A stretch of DNA of 64,000 nucleotides from Streptomyces sp. GQFP (GCF_021545335.1 NZ_CP089312.1:7316001-7380000), one strand, 5' to 3'; counted from the stretch's first letter, positions 8,694 to 17,632 are shown. The notes: a model not told the origin generated them from the sequence alone. Translations and numbers: made by a program.

Positions 8694-9107
8694 GTGATGG
8701 CGGTCAGCCCAGTTCGGCAGCACCACATGGTGCTGCCCGCAATCGGCCCCGAGAGCATGGAATGCGTCCGGGAGATCGTGCGGGTCCTCCTGCGCATGTG
8801 GCGCAAGAGCGAGCTGGAGTTCGTCACCGAGCTCGGCGTCACCGAACTGCTGACGAATGTCCTGAAGCACACGCCGGGCGACTGTGAGCTGCTGGTGCGC
8901 GAGATGCCCGACGGCATCCTGGTCGGCGTCACCGACTTCGAGGACGCGCTGCCGACCGTGAAGGACGCCGACGGGGACGCCGAGGGCGGCCGGGGCCTGT
9001 TCCTTCTGTCCTGCCTGGCCGACGAGCTGCAGAGCCAGCCCCTGCTGTACGGGAAGCAGGTCTGGTTCCGGATCGGCCATGCCGCAGGCCGGGAGGAAGG
9101 CCGATGA
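8694..9107 (+). CDS. ATP-binding protein, RsbW-like anti-sigma/serine kinase family
   Basis: 137 residues from a GTG nine bases after GGAGGG; GTG at 8688 and ATG at 8697 are equally possible. This is a GHKL ATPase of the HATPase_c_2 type: the N box is GVTELLTNVLKHT, the G1 box VGVTDFEDALP, and the G2 region EGGRGLFLLSCLADEL. Streptomyces have many such stand-alone proteins that bind sigma-factor antagonists or act as small switch kinases. It is divergent from the XRE/DUF5753 gene, with about 210 bases between that presumably hold both promoters. Confidence 0.85.
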   Translation: MMAVSPVRQHHMVLPAIGPESMECVREIVRVLLRMWRKSELEFVTELGVTELLTNVLKHTPGDCELLVREMPDGILVGVTDFEDALPTVKDADGDAEGGRGLFLLSCLADELQSQPLLYGKQVWFRIGHAAGREEGR

Positions 9108-9345
9108 CGGCCGTCGACGCGATGGCTCTTATCGAGCCAACTTCCTTATTCCGTACGGTAGTTCGAGCTCACTCGTGCTTCGGTGGCGTCCTCCGGCGAG
9201 ATCTAGAATCAGAGTTGTTTGCCCGGTTTCGGCCTCCAGCTGCCCGGGCTGCACGCGGCCGTGCGCCGTGATCGCGGGCGCTGTGTCGCGTTCCGGTCCT
9301 GACGAATCCAGAAAGGGCGTCCGCATGCCCGAGAAAGGAGCCCGT

Positions 9346-10083
9346 GTGACCCTCTTCCCACCCGGCCCGAACCTGTACGCGTCCTGGGAGACGCTCGCCG
9401 ACGGACTGCAGGTCCAGCGCCTGGTCCTGCACCTGTCGCAGTTGCGCGAGCAACTCCTCGCACCGCCCGGCAACATCGCCTTGTTCGCGCAGACCCCGCC
9501 GAGCGCGCTGGCCGCGCGCCCCTCCCCGCTCGCCGAACCGTCGGCCGAGGCCGTCATCGACCAGGCCGGCCTTCAGCACTGGCTGCGCCTGCCGGCCGAA
9601 TACGGAACGGCCGACGCCGGGACGAACCCCTTGGCCGCGAGTGCCGACCAGGTCGCCGGCACCCTGCTCGGGGGCGTCACCGATCCGGTCGTCCGCGCTG
9701 CGGTGGCCGCCGTGTGCACGGCGTCGGCCTGGTGGACGGGCGCGTTCGCTGTCATCCGCCACCTCGGCGTCCACCACACCTCCCTCCAGCCCGTCGATAC
9801 CGCGATCACTCTGAACACGCTGCAGAGCGCGACGAGCATCGTGGCCCTCGGCACCGCCCAGCGGATCCTCTCCGAGCAGCTGCGCACCGCTTCGGCAGAC
9901 GAGGCCGTACGCATGGCGTACTGCCGGGCGATCACCGAGAGCATCGTCGTCGAGAGCCGACTCCCCGAACTGCTGGACGAGCTGGGTGAACTGAGGCTGG
10001 TCGATCTGGTATCGACGTCGATCCCGTGGCGTGGCCGGTTCATGAAGTACGCCGGGGGCACCGGCGCAGGACAGGTGGAGTAA
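9346..10083 (+). CDS. Hypothetical protein at the head of a biosynthetic operon
   Basis: 245 residues from a GTG with AAAGGAG five bases upstream; an ATG at 9325 behind GAAAGGG is an alternative. The frame is open back to 9079, but that part is not protein-like. The sequence is mostly helical with no recognised family; a central part (VRAAVAAVCTASAWWTGAFA) is hydrophobic but not clearly a membrane span. It ends five bases before the kinase-like gene, so it is probably the first gene of the operon that runs to about 19.3 kb. Role unknown. Confidence 0.65.
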   Translation: MTLFPPGPNLYASWETLADGLQVQRLVLHLSQLREQLLAPPGNIALFAQTPPSALAARPSPLAEPSAEAVIDQAGLQHWLRLPAEYGTADAGTNPLAASADQVAGTLLGGVTDPVVRAAVAAVCTASAWWTGAFAVIRHLGVHHTSLQPVDTAITLNTLQSATSIVALGTAQRILSEQLRTASADEAVRMAYCRAITESIVVESRLPELLDELGELRLVDLVSTSIPWRGRFMKYAGGTGAGQVE

Positions 10084-10088
10084 AGCCG

Positions 10089-10754
10089 ATGGACCGCTAT
10101 CCCTTCATCGTCGTCGAGGGCCTGGACGGCACCGGTAAGACGACCCTCCGCAAGGGTCTGTTCCGCCTCTTCGAGGGCCTGTTCCGCATCACGCCGCTCG
10201 CCGTACTGACCACCAACTTCCTTGACGCGGCAGTCGCGCTGGACCTGGTGGAGGGCAAGTACCAGCCCACCGCAGAGAACCGGGACCGCTACCTGGCGGC
10301 ACTCGCGGCGGACAAGCAGGCCACCGCCGACCGGCTGATCGCCCCCAGCCTGGCGACCCGTCCGGTCATCGCGGACCGGTGGCTGCTGTCCGAACTGGCC
10401 TTCTTCGCGGTCAAACACGACCGCGCCCCGAAAGAGACGTACACCCATCTCACCGGGCAGCTCCACCTGGTGCCCGACCTCACGCTCGTCCTGGACATCA
10501 CACCTGAGACCGCGATGGAACGGGCTGCCGACCGCTCGGGGGACGCCACCCGCCCCGACTGGGACGTGATGGACGTTCAGACCAGGGTCCGGGAGGTCTA
10601 CCAGTCCGTTGCCGACACGCCTGACGCGTTCCCCGCCCTGGGAAAGGTCGTCCGGATCAACGCGGCGCAGGACCGCGCCACCGTCCTGCACACCGCCTGG
10701 GAGGCTCTGGCCCAGCACGGCCTGCTGCCCGACCGTGAAGGAGCCGAGTCGTGA
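10089..10754 (+). CDS. dTMP kinase-like P-loop kinase
   Basis: 221 residues. The P-loop EGLDGTGKTTL is that of thymidylate kinases, followed by IADRWLLSELAFFAV (the DR motif region) and a lid-like TPETAMERAADRSGD. The length matches bacterial dTMP kinases (about 210). The housekeeping enzyme is normally encoded elsewhere, so a copy inside this operon probably phosphorylates a pathway nucleotide or another small substrate. The stop overlaps the start of the PEP-mutase-like gene by four bases, a sign of co-translation. Confidence 0.8.
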   Translation: MDRYPFIVVEGLDGTGKTTLRKGLFRLFEGLFRITPLAVLTTNFLDAAVALDLVEGKYQPTAENRDRYLAALAADKQATADRLIAPSLATRPVIADRWLLSELAFFAVKHDRAPKETYTHLTGQLHLVPDLTLVLDITPETAMERAADRSGDATRPDWDVMDVQTRVREVYQSVADTPDAFPALGKVVRINAAQDRATVLHTAWEALAQHGLLPDREGAES

Positions 10755-11626
10755 CCACTCCCACCGAGACCGACATAGCCCCGCTCGTTGCGCGGCTCAC
10801 CGCCGCGGCGGGCGCCCGCCGCCCGCTGCGGGCGATCGGCGCCGCGAGCGCGGTGGCCGCCAAGGTCGCCGTGGAGACCGGCTTCGACGCCCTGTGGGTG
10901 TCCGGCCTGGAGGTCTCCACGGCCCTGGGCCTGCCGGACGAGAACGTGCTGGGACCGCGCGACCTGGCCGACACCGTCCTCGCCCTCACCCGTACGGCGG
11001 CGCTGCCGGTGATCGTGGACATCGACAACGCCGGCGGCACCCCGGCCACCGCCCGCCGGTTCGCCGGCGACCTCACCCGCGCCGGAGCAGCTGCCCTCTG
11101 CCTGGAGGACAGCGCCTACCCCAAGGTCAACTCCTTCGCCCTGCACCGCAGCCAGGCGCTCGCCCGCATCGAGACGGTGACCGAACAGCTCGCCGCGATG
11201 CGCGAGGCCGCCGGCACCCAGGTAGCCCTGATCGCACGGACCGAGGCCCTGATCTGCGGCGGGAGTGTTGCGGAGGCGGTGGAGCGGGCCGCAGCGTACG
11301 CGGCTTGTGGCGCGGACGCGGTGCTCATCCACTCCAAGGACCCCACCGGGCAGCAGGCCCTGGCCACGGCCGCCGCCTGGACGGGAGCGGTGCCGCTGGT
11401 GACCGTGCCCACCGCGTTTGCGCACCTGGCCCCGGACGATCTCGGCGAGGCGGGATTCGCCCTGGCCATCTACGCCAACCAGCTCTCGCGTGCCGCGCTC
11501 GCCGCCATGCGGCGCGCCGCAGCCTCCTTCCAGTCCACCGGCTCCTTCACCGCCGGCGGAACGCCACTGTCCGATGTCGCCGACCTCCTCCAGATCGCCG
11601 ACCCGACCGCCCGCGCCTGCCTGTAG
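10751..11626 (+). CDS. Isocitrate lyase/PEP mutase superfamily enzyme
   Basis: 291 residues. Superfamily landmarks are VIVDIDNAGG (metal Asp at about 90 and 92), LCLEDSAYPKVNSF, and VALIARTEALICGG followed by ADAVLIHSK. The last two blocks are close to phosphoenolpyruvate mutase, where the loop reads EDKxxPKxNS. Here the first Lys of that motif is Ser (about 121), while the later Lys and Asn are kept; Asn at that place is typical of PEP mutase. The enzyme might make phosphonopyruvate (a C-P bond), or act as a C-C lyase or hydrolase. No phosphonopyruvate decarboxylase gene is visible, though a 2-hydroxyacid dehydrogenase follows in the same operon. Confidence 0.82.
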   Translation: MTTPTETDIAPLVARLTAAAGARRPLRAIGAASAVAAKVAVETGFDALWVSGLEVSTALGLPDENVLGPRDLADTVLALTRTAALPVIVDIDNAGGTPATARRFAGDLTRAGAAALCLEDSAYPKVNSFALHRSQALARIETVTEQLAAMREAAGTQVALIARTEALICGGSVAEAVERAAAYAACGADAVLIHSKDPTGQQALATAAAWTGAVPLVTVPTAFAHLAPDDLGEAGFALAIYANQLSRAALAAMRRAAASFQSTGSFTAGGTPLSDVADLLQIADPTARACL

Positions 11627-11739
11627 AAGGCGGCGGTCTCCGCTGCTCCAACAGTTTCGCTCTGCTCCAGCCCCGTACCACCAGCTTCCGCCGGGCAGTC
11701 GGCCGCGGCGGGCTCGACGAGGGAAGGAACATCCGCGTC

Positions 11740-12210
11740 ATGACATCTCTGCCCCGCATCAGCGTGTCGGTCAAGGCCGCGATCGTCCACCAGGGCCGCA
11801 TCCTGCTCATGTCCTACGACGACCACTCCGGCTTCCACTACAACCTGCCCGGCGGCAAGGCGAAGGTGGGTGAGCCGCTGCGCGACGCGGTCGTACGCAA
11901 GGTCAAGGAGGAGACCGGCCTGCGGGTGCGCACCTCGCGGCTGTTATTCGTCGTCGAGTACGTCCCCGAGCAGTACAACGACGAGTTCGGCACCGTCCAC
12001 AAGACCCAGCACAACTTCCTCGCCGAGCTCCTCGACGAGGACACCACCCCGCGTAAGTCCGACCCACCCGACCCGATCCAGGTCGGCTTCGAATGGGTGC
12101 CCCTTCAGGAGTTCGGCGGCAAGTACCTGCTGCCGCGGGTCAACCAACAGGTGCTCGACGCACTCGCCGGGAACCCGGCCGACCGCGACGTCCTCGTGGA
12201 CCGGTGGTGA
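11740..12210 (+). CDS. NUDIX hydrolase
   Basis: 156 residues from an ATG after GGGAAGGAAC. The NUDIX box is LPGGKAKVGEPLRDAVVRKV and then KEETGL, correct except that the usual Glu after the Arg is Lys. NUDIX enzymes cleave nucleoside diphosphates linked to another group. A gap of 113 bases separates it from the preceding gene, the largest inside this part of the operon. Its stop overlaps the GTG of the next methyltransferase gene, so it belongs to the operon. The Glu-to-Lys change may weaken metal binding. Confidence 0.85.
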   Translation: MTSLPRISVSVKAAIVHQGRILLMSYDDHSGFHYNLPGGKAKVGEPLRDAVVRKVKEETGLRVRTSRLLFVVEYVPEQYNDEFGTVHKTQHNFLAELLDEDTTPRKSDPPDPIQVGFEWVPLQEFGGKYLLPRVNQQVLDALAGNPADRDVLVDRW

Positions 12211-12902
12211 CCATGCACCACCCTCCCATCACCGTGCCGAGCCTCGCGGAACTGCACAACTGGCTCCTCGAACAGCATGGCGACACCGTGGATGCCGACC
12301 GCCTGCCCGCCATCCGCACTGAACTCGAACAGCTCGCAGCCCGTAAGGTGCCCGGCGCCGTGATCGAACTCGGCTGCTACCAGGGCGCCATGGCGCTGTG
12401 GATGCGCGCCGTCCTCGACGCCACCGGACAGCACCAGCGGAGCATCCACGTCTACGACTCCTTCAAGGGCCTGCCCGAACGCGGAACGAAGGACCCGGAC
12501 CTGTTCGAGACCGGGTACCTGCGCGCCGAGCCGGAACAGGTGCTCGCCCTCCACGACCGCTGGGGCCGCACCCCGCCGACCATCCACCCTGGATGGTTCG
12601 CCGACACCCTCCCCGGCCGGCTCCCGGACCAGATCGCCTTCGCCTACCTGGACGGCGACTACTACGACTCCATCCACACCTGCCTGACCGCGTGCATCCC
12701 GCGCATGGCCCCCGGCGGCACGCTGATCGTCGACGACTACGCCGACCTGGAGGCGAACCCGAAGGCATGGAACGGGCTGCCCGGCGTCAAAGCAGCCTGC
12801 GAGGACTACTTCAGCGCGCCCACACCGCTTCAGGTCATCACCGGCGCCGGGGACCTCGCCTTCGGCCGCTACACCGCGCCCGCCGACGGGACACAGCAGT
12901 GA
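12207..12902 (+). CDS. TylF/MycF-family O-methyltransferase
   Basis: 231 residues from a GTG that overlaps the NUDIX stop (an ATG lies two codons later). SAM-binding and family landmarks are GAVIELGCYQGAMALW, SIHVYDSFKGLPE, FAYLDGDYYDSIHT and GGTLIVDDYADL. TylF/MycF enzymes methylate sugar hydroxyls on macrolides and need Mg; the Asp residues in DGDYYDS and VDDY fit that metal site. In this operon it probably methylates the pathway's small-molecule intermediate. Its stop overlaps the next gene's GTG. Confidence 0.88.
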   Translation: MTMHHPPITVPSLAELHNWLLEQHGDTVDADRLPAIRTELEQLAARKVPGAVIELGCYQGAMALWMRAVLDATGQHQRSIHVYDSFKGLPERGTKDPDLFETGYLRAEPEQVLALHDRWGRTPPTIHPGWFADTLPGRLPDQIAFAYLDGDYYDSIHTCLTACIPRMAPGGTLIVDDYADLEANPKAWNGLPGVKAACEDYFSAPTPLQVITGAGDLAFGRYTAPADGTQQ

Positions 12903-13843
12903 GCGCGGTGCGCAAGGCGCCGCTCCTCGTGAGCGTGAAGGGCGCGGCCGACACCGCACTGTTGCAGCAACACCTCCCCGGCTGCGTGATCCGGGAGATC
13001 ACCGCACTCGCCACCGCGGACCCGGAACTTGCCGCCCGGGCCGACGTGCTGGTGCTGCGGTCGGGGCACCGGCTGGACACCCAGCGCCTGAGCCAGTGGC
13101 CGGCGCTGCGGCACGTGATCCGGGCCGGCTCCGGACTGGACGGCATCGACATCGACGCCCTGGCGGCGCGGGGCATCAGCGTGCACCGCAACCCAGAGCC
13201 GGCAGCCGGCGCGGTCGCCGAATGGGCCCTGGCCGCACTGCTCGCGCTCGCTCGCCGGATCCCGTACGGGCACGCCGCCCTCCTCCAGGGCCGGCACGCG
13301 AAGCAGCACTGCCTCGCCCCGCCCGTCTCTGCGATGCGCCTGGCGATCTGGGGCGCCGGGCCGGTCGGCCGGGCCTGCGCGCACGCCCTCGCCCCGCATG
13401 TCGCCGAGATCGCCTTCGCCGCCCGGCCGAGCCTGCCGGACACCCTGCCCTCGCGGCCCGGCAACGAACTGCCCGCCTGGGCAGACACCCACCTTGTGGC
13501 GCTCCCGCTCACCGACGAGAACCGAGGCCGGTTCGGCACCGGGTTCCTCGCCGCAGCGCGGCAACGGCGTCCCCTGCTGATCTGCGTCGGCCGCCTCGGC
13601 ACGCTCGACATCGACGCCTGTCTGCGCGCCCTCACCGAGGGCCCGCTTGGCGGTCTCGCCCTCGATCCCGTCGAGGAATCGGATCTGCCGCTGTGGCCGG
13701 CTGACGCCCTGCCCGGACCCCTCAACCTGATCGCCACCCCGCACATCGGCGCCCAGCGCAGCGACGTCCGCGCCCTCCTCGACCGCTGGGTCGCCACGAC
13801 CGCCGCCGGTGTCCTTGCCGCTGCAGACAGGACAGCCCGATGA
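12899..13843 (+). CDS. D-2-hydroxyacid dehydrogenase-family NAD-binding protein
   Basis: 314 residues from a GTG overlapping the methyltransferase stop. The substrate-domain helix LRHVIRAGSGLDGIDIDALA, the VAEWALAALLALAR helix and a Rossmann loop LAIWGAGPVGRAC are family features. The later catalytic segment reads ICVGRLGTLDIDACL, with NLIATPHIGAQ giving the catalytic His. In typical members the Arg lies in the NxxRG-like segment, which here is CVGRLG. The enzyme likely reduces a 2-keto acid to a 2-hydroxy acid. If the upstream enzyme makes phosphonopyruvate, this could reduce it to phosphonolactate; that link is speculative. Confidence 0.82.
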   Translation: MSAVRKAPLLVSVKGAADTALLQQHLPGCVIREITALATADPELAARADVLVLRSGHRLDTQRLSQWPALRHVIRAGSGLDGIDIDALAARGISVHRNPEPAAGAVAEWALAALLALARRIPYGHAALLQGRHAKQHCLAPPVSAMRLAIWGAGPVGRACAHALAPHVAEIAFAARPSLPDTLPSRPGNELPAWADTHLVALPLTDENRGRFGTGFLAAARQRRPLLICVGRLGTLDIDACLRALTEGPLGGLALDPVEESDLPLWPADALPGPLNLIATPHIGAQRSDVRALLDRWVATTAAGVLAAADRTAR

Positions 13844-14748
13844 CCGCCACCCCGTGGCTAAATACGCGACTAGAGGTCGCCGAGCACGCCGCCGCTGCCC
13901 TGGCAGACGAGTACGCCGGCGCCGACGTGTGGCTGGTGGGCGCGCTCGCCGAAGGTCTGGCCCACCAGCACAGTGACGTGGATCTACTCCTGATCACCCA
14001 AGAGTTCGTCGCCGAGCCGGGCTCCCGCCTCATCCACGGCATCCGCGTCGACGTACGGGCGGTGCGGGAAACCACCGTGGACGACTGGCGCACGCTGCTC
14101 GACGCGTTCATCGTGACCCGCGGCGCCATCGCCACGTTCCGCGCGGTGCGGGCACGCTTGAGCGACCTCACCCTTCTGCGAACGGCCCGCCCGCTGACTC
14201 AAGCACCGGATCAGGGGGCGGTCTTGGAGCCCGAGCAGCGGGCCACCTACCAACGGTGGGCGCTTGCGGACCGCTGCGAGGTGGCGGCGAGCCTGGCCGA
14301 GGACCTTCTCGGTCTGGCCCAGGCGGGCCTGTACCCCCACGCTGACCTGGTGTGGGACCAGCTCGCCCGCGTCGTCGCCCAGGCCGAGACCGTCGCCGCC
14401 GGCGCTCCGCTGCTCGGCGAGAAATGGCTACCGAGCCTGCTGAGCCAAGACGACGCTGAACCATTCAGACCCGTGCCCGCGTTGCCCGAGCCGCAGTGGC
14501 TGAGCGCCGCCGCACACAGTCCCTTCTTCGCCCCCGTCCAGACCCGCCTCGCCGACGCCCTGCTCACGCTCTGGCCCACCGACGCCGAGCCGGAGCCCTT
14601 CGACGAGGCACGGCTCGGCGGCTTCGGCTGGCTGCCGCAGCGATACAGCGACGGCTGGTTCCTGCGCCGCGGCGACACCCGCGTCCCGCTCACCGACGGC
14701 GAAATACGCACCTGGCAGCAGTCCGCCGCACGGCGCGCCCGCACCTGA
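13840..14748 (+). CDS. Nucleotidyltransferase-domain protein (pol-beta type)
   Basis: 302 residues; the ATG overlaps the preceding stop. The N-terminal domain carries VWLVGALAEGLAHQHSDVDL, where G-A and the DxD pair match the pol-beta nucleotidyltransferase signature, and a third carboxylate is expected in IRVDVRAV. The C-terminal half (about 130-300) is helical and ends in an unusual WLPQRYSDGWFLRRGD segment. The family includes aminoglycoside nucleotidyltransferases and MNT-type toxins or antitoxins. Embedded in this operon it could adenylylate a pathway intermediate. It is followed 34 bases later by the radical SAM gene. Confidence 0.75.
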   Translation: MTATPWLNTRLEVAEHAAAALADEYAGADVWLVGALAEGLAHQHSDVDLLLITQEFVAEPGSRLIHGIRVDVRAVRETTVDDWRTLLDAFIVTRGAIATFRAVRARLSDLTLLRTARPLTQAPDQGAVLEPEQRATYQRWALADRCEVAASLAEDLLGLAQAGLYPHADLVWDQLARVVAQAETVAAGAPLLGEKWLPSLLSQDDAEPFRPVPALPEPQWLSAAAHSPFFAPVQTRLADALLTLWPTDAEPEPFDEARLGGFGWLPQRYSDGWFLRRGDTRVPLTDGEIRTWQQSAARRART

Positions 14749-14782
14749 ACCCATCAGCCCACCCTCGACCGGGGAGGTCCCG

Positions 14783-16663
14783 ATGCCCAGCACGCTCACC
14801 ACCCCCACGACGACCGTCGGCGCCGACGTGTGGCGGCCTCTGGAGGACACCGACCACGCCGCGGCGGTCTCCGTCGTCCTCAAGCTGCGCGGCGAGACCT
14901 GCGACGTCGACTGCCTGTACTGCTTCGAGAAACGCAAACTCGCCCCCGGCGGCGCCCAGATCACCGTCGAGCAGATACACCGCCTCGGCCAGATCTTCGG
15001 TGAGCGGCCTCTCGCGATCGAACTGCACGGCGGGGAACCCCTGACCGTCGGCAAGGACGCCATGGCCGCGCTCCTCGATGAACTCGCCGCCCAGCCCACC
15101 GTGCACCGCGTCCACCTGCAGACCAACGGCGTGCGGCTGGACGGCGAGTGGCTCGACCTGTTCGACGCCCACTACCCGGGCCTGCACATCGGCATCTCCA
15201 TGGACGGCGACGAACAGGGAAACTCCTGGCGGATCGGCTACGACGGCACCGCGATTTACCCGCACATCGTGAACGCGCTGAATCTGCTCGCCGAGCGCGG
15301 ACGCACCTGCGGCATCGTCACCGTGGTCACCCCCGCCGTCCTGGGCCGCGCCGCAGAGGTCATCGACCACATCGCCACCTTCGACGCGGTACGCGCCGTG
15401 CACCTCCTGCCCGCCTTCGACACCACCGTCACCAAGCCGCTCACGGCGTCCGGCCGCCGTACCAGCCCCAGCCGCCTCCTCCAGGCCCGTGCGGTCGGCA
15501 CCGACGGCGCGGCCTGGGCGATCACTCCCGTCCAGTACGCCGAGTTCGTCCTTGAGGCCGCCGCCCGCTGGATCGGCGCCGGCCACTTCCGGCGGATCAA
15601 ACTCGACCCGGCCGTCGCCACGATCAGCCGACTCAAGGGCCTGGACACCGCCCACTGCCACTTCTCCGCGCACAAGTGCTCCCACGTCTTCACCGCCTAC
15701 CCCGACGGCCGCTTCGGCTCGTGCGACGAACTCCCCTGGCCCCAGGCCCGCCTACTGCCCCTCGCCGCCGCACACAGCGAGAAGGACGTCACCCAGGCCC
15801 AGCACGCCAACCCGCTGCTCACCGCCGGACGGGAGCTGATGACGAAGTGCCTCTCCTGCCCGTACCAGGCGGTCTGCGGAGGCGGGTGCACCGCGACCCG
15901 CTGGCGCATGGTCCAGGAGACCGGCAGCGATGACGCGTACTGCGACCACCGCGGGCGCCTCATCGACGGCATGGCTCACCTGCTCGCCGCCCCCGACCAC
16001 CCGGCCGGCGCTCACTGCCTCCGCGCCCACTGGCGGCCCCTCGGCCCGAACGTCATGGACGACGTGGACGCCTTCCTCGCTCGCTGGGACGATCCGGCAG
16101 CTCCCCGTTCCCCGGCCCGGCTCCGGGCGAGTGACCACGGCAACATCAACGCCGCCGGCCTGCCCGGCGAGCAGGCGGCCGACGACCTCGACCCGCACCA
16201 CCCCCAGTGGCGTGAGGGCATCGAGGACCGAGTGTGGCCGCTGGTCGACACGCTGACCCGCAGCTGGAAGGCCGTCACCTACGGCTCCTGCCAGGGACAC
16301 GCCCACACCGGCACGAGCCTGGCCCCGTCCGCGTTCCGCGTCGGCCTGCTGCCGCGCACCCGCACCGAGTACGCCGCACTCGCCGACCGACTGTGCCACA
16401 CGCTCGCCGCCGCCGACGGCTACCTGCCCGGCGCCATCACCGCACTCGTCGCACGCACCGACCTGACCAGCGCCCACACCGGCCGCCGTCACCCCGTCCT
16501 CAACCTCACCCTCGCCCCGGCCCCCGGCAGCACATGGGCCGACTACTTCACCGGCCTCGACCAGGCCGTGCGCACGCTCACGCACGCCGCCCGCCACACC
16601 CCGGCGGTCACCGGGTGCGCCTGCGCCCTCCGCCCGCCCCGCCCTACCCGGGAGGCATCATGA
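14783..16663 (+). CDS. Radical SAM/SPASM peptide-modifying enzyme with C-terminal extension
   Basis: 626 residues from an ATG preceded by GGGGAGGT. The radical SAM cluster motif CDVDCLYC (Cys 40, 44, 47) is followed by IELHGGEPL, the GGEP motif that binds SAM. A SPASM region has Cys at about 292, 299 and 314 and then CLSCPYQAVCGGGC (Cys 356, 359, 365, 369), enough for auxiliary iron-sulfur clusters. Residues from about 400 to the end form an unassigned extension. SPASM enzymes of this type usually modify ribosomal peptides by C-C, C-S or C-O crosslinks. The stop overlaps the 2OG-oxygenase start and a 58-residue peptide gene lies 0.8 kb downstream. Confidence 0.92.
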   Translation: MPSTLTTPTTTVGADVWRPLEDTDHAAAVSVVLKLRGETCDVDCLYCFEKRKLAPGGAQITVEQIHRLGQIFGERPLAIELHGGEPLTVGKDAMAALLDELAAQPTVHRVHLQTNGVRLDGEWLDLFDAHYPGLHIGISMDGDEQGNSWRIGYDGTAIYPHIVNALNLLAERGRTCGIVTVVTPAVLGRAAEVIDHIATFDAVRAVHLLPAFDTTVTKPLTASGRRTSPSRLLQARAVGTDGAAWAITPVQYAEFVLEAAARWIGAGHFRRIKLDPAVATISRLKGLDTAHCHFSAHKCSHVFTAYPDGRFGSCDELPWPQARLLPLAAAHSEKDVTQAQHANPLLTAGRELMTKCLSCPYQAVCGGGCTATRWRMVQETGSDDAYCDHRGRLIDGMAHLLAAPDHPAGAHCLRAHWRPLGPNVMDDVDAFLARWDDPAAPRSPARLRASDHGNINAAGLPGEQAADDLDPHHPQWREGIEDRVWPLVDTLTRSWKAVTYGSCQGHAHTGTSLAPSAFRVGLLPRTRTEYAALADRLCHTLAAADGYLPGAITALVARTDLTSAHTGRRHPVLNLTLAPAPGSTWADYFTGLDQAVRTLTHAARHTPAVTGCACALRPPRPTREAS

Positions 16664-17373
16664 TCCACATAGCGGAGACGCTCACCGTCTCCAGCATCGA
16701 GAACTTCCTCACCCCCGGCGAGATCACCACCCTGATCAGCGCCGTGGACGACGCCCTCGGTGAGGACGGCCTCCGCCGTTTCGACGCCGAGCGCACCACC
16801 ACCCTGCACTCCATCCCCGGCCACACCAGCGAGCAGGCCATGGCCGTCTACGAACCCGCCGGCCGCCTCGAAATCCACCCGCCGCCCGAGACCGCGGCCA
16901 AGGTCCTCGCCCACGCCGTAGAGCGGGCGATGCCCGCACTGCGGCGCGCCCTGCCCGCCCTGACCTCCTGCCGCGAATGGATGTACGTCGAGTACGCGCC
17001 CGGACAGCACATCACCCCGCACGTCGACGGCATCGCCCCCGACCCCGCCGACTCTGTCCGCCAGCTCGCCGGGATCAGCGTCGTTCTCGAACATGCCGAA
17101 GACGGAGGGGATTTCTTCGTCGAAACCACCTCCCACCCTGCCCTGTGGAGCGACCAGCACGGCGGCGAAGGCTACGACCCGGCCATGGTGTTCACCCACG
17201 ACGGAGCCGACCACTCCGCCGACTGGTTCCGCACCATGCCGCGCACCCGCTGGAACGTGCACCCCGCCCCCGGCACCGCGCTGCTGTACGGATCCCAGGT
17301 CACCCACGGCACCGAGCCGGTCCGCGCGGGGCGCGCACGCAAGTTCATCAGCTGGCTGATCAGCGAAGCCTGA
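16660..17373 (+). CDS. 2-oxoglutarate/Fe(II) oxygenase (prolyl-4-hydroxylase-like)
   Basis: 237 residues; the ATG overlaps the radical SAM stop by four bases, with GGAGG just upstream. The core shows YAPGQHITPHVDGI (Fe ligands His about 121 and Asp 123), then TALLYGSQVTHGTEPV (distal His about 216) and RKFISWLIS, with a 2-oxoglutarate-binding Arg. This HxD...H facial triad is that of P4H-like dioxygenases. It is translationally coupled to the radical SAM gene and upstream of the candidate precursor, so the peptide is its likeliest substrate. Confidence 0.88.
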   Translation: MIHIAETLTVSSIENFLTPGEITTLISAVDDALGEDGLRRFDAERTTTLHSIPGHTSEQAMAVYEPAGRLEIHPPPETAAKVLAHAVERAMPALRRALPALTSCREWMYVEYAPGQHITPHVDGIAPDPADSVRQLAGISVVLEHAEDGGDFFVETTSHPALWSDQHGGEGYDPAMVFTHDGADHSADWFRTMPRTRWNVHPAPGTALLYGSQVTHGTEPVRAGRARKFISWLISEA

Positions 17374-17455
17374 TCCGGCCATGCCCCCGCCCATCCGCAG
17401 CCCGCCCCTCGCGCGATGTACCCCGACCAGACCCTGCAACCCCACGGAGGAAGAG

Positions 17456-17632
17456 ATGACGACCGATGCGTGCGGCGAGTTCCTCGCCGCGGTGGACCAA
17501 CTGCACGACGACGGCGGCACCGTGCGCCTGACCGCCCACACCTCCAGCGTCTCCGCAGACGCCTGGAGCGCCCCGGCCACCGGCGCCGAATCGGCGCCGG
17601 CCGCCACCCCGGAGGCGGACAGCGCCAGCTGA
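17456..17632 (+). CDS. Candidate RiPP precursor peptide, 58 residues
   Basis: Starts at an ATG with GGAGG six bases upstream, a strong signal. The N-terminal half (about 1-26: MTTDACGEFLAAVDQLHDDG and GTVRL) is acidic and helical, as in a leader. The C-terminal half (TAHTSSVSADAWSAP and a Ala/Ser/Pro/Glu-rich tail) is core-like, with one Trp (37), His (28), Thr/Ser runs and a single Cys at residue 6, outside the likely core. It is placed after a radical SAM/SPASM gene and a 2OG-oxygenase gene and before an HExxH-protein gene, and a strong hairpin follows. No match to a named precursor family was recognised, so the call rests on size, context and signals. Confidence 0.6.
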   Translation: MTTDACGEFLAAVDQLHDDGGTVRLTAHTSSVSADAWSAPATGAESAPAATPEADSAS

